From NCBI RefSeq assembly GCF_025397995.1, contig NZ_CP104550.1, positions 1,385,775 through 1,449,774 on the forward strand: a stretch of DNA of 64,000 nt. The letters are read 5' to 3'. Position 1 is the first letter of the stretch. Each line of letters opens with the position of its first letter. Of the stretch, positions 58,779 through 64,000 are shown one piece after another. The notes beneath the pieces are model-generated. The model was not told the DNA's origin, did not search any database, and worked only from the letters and a program-made list of their open reading frames with translations. Position numbers and translations under genes: made by a program. This DNA comes from Methanothermobacter wolfeii. GTDB lineage: Archaea > Methanobacteriota > Methanobacteria > Methanobacteriales > Methanothermobacteraceae.

Positions 58779-59528
58779 TTATTCTGGGTTGTACCCTCCT
58801 TGTGATCTTAAAACGTGGATTCTCTGCATGATCTCCACGGCTTCTACGTCGTCACGGTAGGCTTCACCATCCACGCGGTAGATGGTTGTTTTGTCCATGA
58901 GGGTCTCCTCATCCAGTGGTTCACCAAGGTCCACGGGTTCGTCCAGTTCGTCACCGATCTGGTTTTTAACCATTTCGACCTTTCCTGTGTCCTTGTTGTA
59001 GATCTGTCTTCTGAGCATGTCGAACATCATACCGTCTTCGTCGAGACGGAGTGAGTGTCCGTGGACGGATTTACCCCTGACACCGGATCTTGCAGGGTCG
59101 AAGAACTCTGTTTCAAGGAGTTCCTTTGAGACCTTTTCAAGGTCCCTTTCCCTTGTTTCTATGATCTGACGTCCTGAAAGGGTACCTGCGTCTGCACCCC
59201 TGTACCTGCAGAGGTATGCCCTTGATCGTACGTATGGCTGTGCAGGGGCGAAGTACATTGAGTCTGTGAACTGTATGTACCTGACCCTGTCACCGGCCTT
59301 TGCACCGTCTATGGGTTCCACCATTTCTCTTATTGCATCTTCTGGTTCATCCATTTCTTCCAGTGGTGGGTGAACGCTTGGATATTCTTCCCCTGGGGCC
59401 CTGTGACCCAGAATCTTCACTACATCCTCATCTGAGATTTCTCTCAGTTTTTCAAGCTCATATTCAGGGTTACAGAAATTCCTTCTGTTCTGAGCAACCT
59501 TACTTGTTCCGGGATAGTATTGTGCCAT
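58779..59528 (-). CDS. mcrG: Methyl-coenzyme M reductase I, gamma subunit
   Basis: Gamma subunit of about 249 residues, beginning MAQYYPGTSKVAQNRRNFCN. YIQFTDSMYFAPAQPYVRSRAY and [19 protein letters not shown] line the substrate channel. The ATG at 59528 lies six bases after AGGAGGTG; an in-frame ATG nine bases upstream is not favoured. Confidence 0.97.
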   Translation of the reverse strand: MAQYYPGTSKVAQNRRNFCNPEYELEKLREISDEDVVKILGHRAPGEEYPSVHPPLEEMDEPEDAIREMVEPIDGAKAGDRVRYIQFTDSMYFAPAQPYVRSRAYLCRYRGADAGTLSGRQIIETRERDLEKVSKELLETEFFDPARSGVRGKSVHGHSLRLDEDGMMFDMLRRQIYNKDTGKVEMVKNQIGDELDEPVDLGEPLDEETLMDKTTIYRVDGEAYRDDVEAVEIMQRIHVLRSQGGYNPE

Positions 59529-59529
59529 A

Positions 59530-60126
59530 TCATGCACCTCCTAATGCTAACTTAACCTTCCTTATAATCTCATCCAGTTTTTCCTGGGGACATGTTTCTC
59601 CTCTAATGACTCCACTCACAATGTCAACGATGGTGCCCCTGGTCCTTGGTTCATCCGGCATGACTGCCCTTGTCTTAACACCTATCCTTGCAAAGTCCTC
59701 GAAGTCCACAGGGTATTCACATATTATTATACATGGCCTGTCAACGTTCCTGAGTATCAGGCGTGCCTTGTAGGTGATGTGGTTCCTGACTCCGCCAAGG
59801 TGCACAACAAGTAACTTGTGCCTCTTCATCTGCTCTATTTCACTGGGTGTGAGACCAAAGAGGCTCCCAGATCCGGCGCTTGGAGCGTCCTGCGGGACCC
59901 CTGCGCCTGCATTGAGAACCAGCGTGCTGGTCATTATGTTGGCTTCCCTCAGGGCAAATGTTATCTCGCATACAGGTTTCGTTATGTGGCGTCTGCCAGG
60001 TGACATTGCAACTGCCAGAACCTCACTTCCGCACTGGGCAAAGGTGCCTCTCTGGGCGATTCCTCCTCCTTCACCCATACCCATTGTTTCCCTGCAGTCA
60101 ACTACGTGAGTGCACTTTCCGATCAT
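59530..60126 (-). CDS. mcrC: Methyl-coenzyme M reductase operon protein C
   Basis: Protein of 198 residues ([26 protein letters not shown] as landmark, in parts) now known as a component of the ATP-dependent MCR activation complex. Unlike mcrD it has no copy in the mrt operon. Its ATG directly follows the mcrD stop and its end abuts mcrG. Confidence 0.95.
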   Translation of the reverse strand: MIGKCTHVVDCRETMGMGEGGGIAQRGTFAQCGSEVLAVAMSPGRRHITKPVCEITFALREANIMTSTLVLNAGAGVPQDAPSAGSGSLFGLTPSEIEQMKRHKLLVVHLGGVRNHITYKARLILRNVDRPCIIICEYPVDFEDFARIGVKTRAVMPDEPRTRGTIVDIVSGVIRGETCPQEKLDEIIRKVKLALGGA

Positions 60127-60564
60127 CTAATGCTCCTTCTTCCTTTTTATTATCGTGGCCCTTTCACTGAGCCTTGCGTTCTGATCTGTGAGACCGATAA
60201 GTTCGTCTGGAATCTCATCGAGGTCTTCACCGTATTTTATTTCATCCGTGACGGTTTTCTGTGTCCTTATGTACTTTCCAGGAGTCACATCGTATCCGAA
60301 GGGCAGGAGATCCTCACAAACCCTCTTGATGTCTGTTATTGTATCCTCGTCTTCTATTTCAAGGAGTACACGACCTGTTTTCACCTGAAGTTCGAATTCC
60401 TGGCCCTTAACGCTTATTATACGTCTGTCCGGGTGGTCTCCAAGCGGTAGTCTCTGTCCGTGTATCACCATTCTCTTTACACCGTTGATGTCCTCAAGGC
60501 GGTTAAGGAGTCTTTCGGTGGTGTCGGCCCCTAGAAGCCTGTGAGGAAATATCTGAACGTCCAT
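60127..60564 (-). CDS. mcrD: Methyl-coenzyme M reductase operon protein D
   Basis: Accessory protein of 145 residues beginning [20 protein letters not shown]; thought to bind the apo-enzyme before F430 insertion. Similar to MrtD in the first 30 residues and the HGQRLP/HGPSIP region. Between mcrB and mcrC. Confidence 0.94.
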   Translation of the reverse strand: MDVQIFPHRLLGADTTERLLNRLEDINGVKRMVIHGQRLPLGDHPDRRIISVKGQEFELQVKTGRVLLEIEDEDTITDIKRVCEDLLPFGYDVTPGKYIRTQKTVTDEIKYGEDLDEIPDELIGLTDQNARLSERATIIKRKKEH

Positions 60565-60595
60565 TGATTTTTTGCCCCCAGATTTGAGAGATTAT

Positions 60596-61978
<1,383 letters not shown>

Positions 61979-62032
61979 TTAAAATTCAGGAAGACCCCTG
62001 GAAGGTGCCTTAACACCGGTTCCAGTATACGG

Positions 62033-62046
62033 AGCATATTTAACTT
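62033..62046 (-). promoter_or_regulatory. TATA candidate for the mcr operon
   Basis: The minus strand reads GTTAAATATGCTCC, about 110 bases before the mcrB ATG; a start near 62010 would give a leader of about 80 bases. The shared spacer 61928-62167 also holds the mmp10 promoter. Confidence 0.5.
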
Positions 62047-62082
62047 GATTATAATTAATTAAGATTTCTTTCTGAATCAAGT

Positions 62083-62097
62083 CGAAAGATTTATATG
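62083..62097 (+). promoter_or_regulatory. BRE/TATA promoter of mmp10
   Basis: CGAAAGATTTATATG is an almost ideal archaeal BRE plus TATA, the same CGAAAGATTTA core as in the ino1 promoter. The predicted start near 62118 leaves a leader of about 50 bases. Confidence 0.7.
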
Positions 62098-62167
62098 TAT
62101 CCCCAGATTTTCTCTGGCTTTTCTGGATTTTTTATAAAAAATTCCTGATTTTTATGATCATGGAGTC

Positions 62168-63469
62168 ATGGAGTATTACCGTCATAAGTTATATTTACCG
62201 CACATCATAGAATATCATCCTATGCAGATAATAGCTGATTTGGGCGGTGTGCCTGGAAGGGACTGCAGGGGTTTCTGCAGGTACTGTTACTTCAGGAAGG
62301 TGGGGGAATTCAAGCCCTTCGGTTGCAGGAACTGCTCCCCTGGCAGGGTAGGGTGTGATACCTGCGGATCAGAGGTTGCAGAGAGGGGTAAGGAATTCAT
62401 ACCCCCATTTATCGTCATGGGAAACGTCCAGACAAGCCTCATGATGGGAAACTTCACTGACAGGGACCTAAAGATAAACATCAGCGGGGGAGGCGACGTG
62501 AGCTGCTACCCGCACCTGGAGGAACTGACGGCGGGCCTCAGGGAATTCGGTATTCCGATTCACCTGGGCTACACCAGCGGTAAGGGAATCGATAACCATG
62601 AGATCGCATCCACACTCATAAATAACGGTGTTGATGAGGTGACCTTCACGGTTTTCTCGGCTAACCCATCCCTGAGGAAGGAATGGATGAGGGATAAAAA
62701 TGCTGAAGAAGCCCTTAAATCCCTTAAAATATTCTGCGAATCCTGTGAGGTCCATGCAGCCTCGGTAATCATACCCGGGGTCAACGATGGGGAGGACCTC
62801 CTTGAGACCTGCGCCAGACTTGAGGAGTGGGGTGCCCGGGGATTCATAATGATGCGCTTTGCAAATTATGAACATCAGGGCCTTATCCTTGGGAATGAAC
62901 CCATCATTGATGGCGTGGAGCCCCACAGTGTCGCTGAATTTGAGGAACTTGTAAGGAGGATTGACAGAGAATTCAATCTGAGGGTTACAGGCACCCCTGT
63001 CTGCGACCCCGTGAACGGAACCCCCTTTGTACTTGCAGCAGATTCAAGCCGCGAGTACCTTGAAATTCTCCCTGAAATCACCGGTGAGGCCACCATAATC
63101 ACCGGTTCAATTGCCGCACCCTACATCGAGAGGATAATCAGAAACCTCAATGCCTCTGACCTTGTGAATGTCATCGGTGTTGATAAGGACATAGCCTGCC
63201 TCATAACCCTCAGGGACCTTGAGGCCGTTGACACCTCCAGGCTCAGGGACACCGTTATAATACCTGGAAGGGCCTTCGTGCATGAGATGGATGCCCGGAG
63301 GGTTCTGAGTCGTGATGGTGTTGACAGGATAGTTGTCAGGGGCCCTGACCGTCTCACCGTGGATGGGGAGATGAGCGGCACCCTCTCAGAATATGAAGTT
63401 ATTGAGAGGGAGATGGAGGCATTCTATGAACTCATACAGGCCATAAACTTCTTCGGTGCTTCCAGATGA
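62168..63469 (+). CDS. mmp10: Mmp10, McrA arginine C-methyltransferase
   Basis: Radical SAM, cobalamin-dependent enzyme (methanogenesis marker 10) that installs the 5-methyl group on Arg271 of McrA. The radical SAM motif is CRGFCRYC (Cys33, 37, 40), followed by the Cys-rich segment FGCRNCSPGRVGCDTCGS. The 433-residue length and the position divergent to mcr fit. The ATG is close to GGAG only, so the ribosome binding site is weak. Confidence 0.9.
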   Translation: MEYYRHKLYLPHIIEYHPMQIIADLGGVPGRDCRGFCRYCYFRKVGEFKPFGCRNCSPGRVGCDTCGSEVAERGKEFIPPFIVMGNVQTSLMMGNFTDRDLKINISGGGDVSCYPHLEELTAGLREFGIPIHLGYTSGKGIDNHEIASTLINNGVDEVTFTVFSANPSLRKEWMRDKNAEEALKSLKIFCESCEVHAASVIIPGVNDGEDLLETCARLEEWGARGFIMMRFANYEHQGLILGNEPIIDGVEPHSVAEFEELVRRIDREFNLRVTGTPVCDPVNGTPFVLAADSSREYLEILPEITGEATIITGSIAAPYIERIIRNLNASDLVNVIGVDKDIACLITLRDLEAVDTSRLRDTVIIPGRAFVHEMDARRVLSRDGVDRIVVRGPDRLTVDGEMSGTLSEYEVIEREMEAFYELIQAINFFGASR

Positions 63470-64000
63470 GTCATGTGACCGTTGTAACACCTGAACACTA
63501 TAATTATGGTTCCATGGTCATTGCAGGAGTTCTGAGGGACCTTGGACACCATGTTGAAATAAGGAAGGGATTTGAGGGTGTCGGTTCTGAGGTTGTTTTT
63601 ATAAGTCTGCAGTCAACCATCCACCTCCTGAGGTACCGGGAGATCATCAACCGGATGGAGGGGTTCAGGGTTGTTGGTGGTCCCGTGAGCATAGACCCTG
63701 AAATGGTCTTCAGGTACCTTGACGTGGACCTTGTTATCCAGGGTGAGGGTGAGGACAAGGTTGAAGGGGTGATGGAGCTTGCAGCTGGAAGATGCAGACC
63801 TGAGGATGTCCCGGGTGCTGCCTTCCGATCAGGGGATGGTGTTTTCATGAACCCGACGTCCCCCTGTCCCTCCATGGGGAGGCCCCTACCCCTTGTCCCG
63901 AGGGACATAGGCAGAGAAAACATAAGGGGTGCCAGCGTCTACATTGAAACCCACAGGGGCTGCCCCGGTAACTGCACCTTCTGCCAGGTCCCTGAATTCT
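63466..64000 (+). CDS. B12-binding radical SAM protein, 3' end outside window
   Basis: The N-terminal 150 residues are a cobalamin-binding Rossmann domain (VTVVTPEHYNYGSMVIAGVLRDLG, later IQGEGEDKV), and the chain reaches the radical SAM motif GCPGNCTFCQ just before the window ends. The ATG overlaps the mmp10 stop, so both are coupled. Since Mmp10 methylates Arg271 of McrA, this partner is a good candidate for the Gln400 C-methyltransferase; that is inference from context and class. Confidence 0.8.
   Translation, partial: MSHVTVVTPEHYNYGSMVIAGVLRDLGHHVEIRKGFEGVGSEVVFISLQSTIHLLRYREIINRMEGFRVVGGPVSIDPEMVFRYLDVDLVIQGEGEDKVEGVMELAAGRCRPEDVPGAAFRSGDGVFMNPTSPCPSMGRPLPLVPRDIGRENIRGASVYIETHRGCPGNCTFCQVPEF

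Overview
The window comes from a hydrogenotrophic methanogenic archaeon of the genus Methanothermobacter, very close to M. thermautotrophicus or M. marburgensis. Evidence: both methyl-coenzyme M reductase operons (mcrBDCGA and mrtBDGA), the full mtrEDCBAFGH operon, mvhDGAB, the flpECBDA operon divergent from hmd, the hcgABCDEF run, SerS of the methanogen type, GGTG/AGGAGG ribosome binding sites with many TTG starts, and archaeal TATA boxes. The sequence was read by eye; family names rest on recalled motifs and gene order, not on searches.

Layout. 0-5.5 kb: lipid and nucleotide genes (UbiA prenyltransferase, SEC59-like kinase, Tmk-like kinase, metallo-beta-lactamase fold protein, an exported-domain membrane protein, inositol-1-phosphate synthase) separated by spacers full of short duplications. 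5.5-25.9 kb: mixed housekeeping genes (ferredoxin, pycB, queC, larC-like, PII-like protein, cobZ-cobS, trm56, upp, fumarase beta, mfnA, ppsA, rpl10e, cooC-like/pcc1/serS, a frameshifted histidine kinase, FKBP, TmcAL-like protein, pyrC). 25.9-39.8 kb: energy metabolism on the minus strand (mrt, mvh, flp), with a tiny CooT-like gene that converges on mrtA. 40.4-47.9 kb, plus strand: hmd, hcgABCDEF, sufCB. 48-52 kb, minus strand: PRC-barrel protein, cobY, marker 14, UspA, a cation exchanger. 52.1-61.9 kb: mtr and mcr. 62-64 kb: two radical SAM genes divergent from mcr, Mmp10 and a B12-binding radical SAM protein cut by the window end.

How it fits together. Mcr/Mrt and Mtr carry out the last two methanogenic steps. 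Mvh supplies H2 electrons to heterodisulfide reductase through MvhD. Hmd is the nickel-free hydrogenase, and HcgA-F plus HcgG (= FlpA) build its FeGP cofactor. FlpB, FlpC and FlpD look like an F420-dehydrogenase-type electron module whose molybdopterin-protein homologue has lost its active site, encoded with HcgG. Cobamide genes (cobZ, cobS, cobY) serve MtrA, and nickel-handling homologues (LarC, CooC, CooT) lie among the nickel enzymes. Mmp10 and its neighbour probably make McrA C-methylations.

Three observations stand out. The flp operon ties an inactive-looking formate-dehydrogenase-like electron module to FeGP cofactor assembly. Six gene ends carry hairpins with the stop codon in the loop or in the stem. 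Several genes have their 3' end repeated a few dozen bases past the stop codon.
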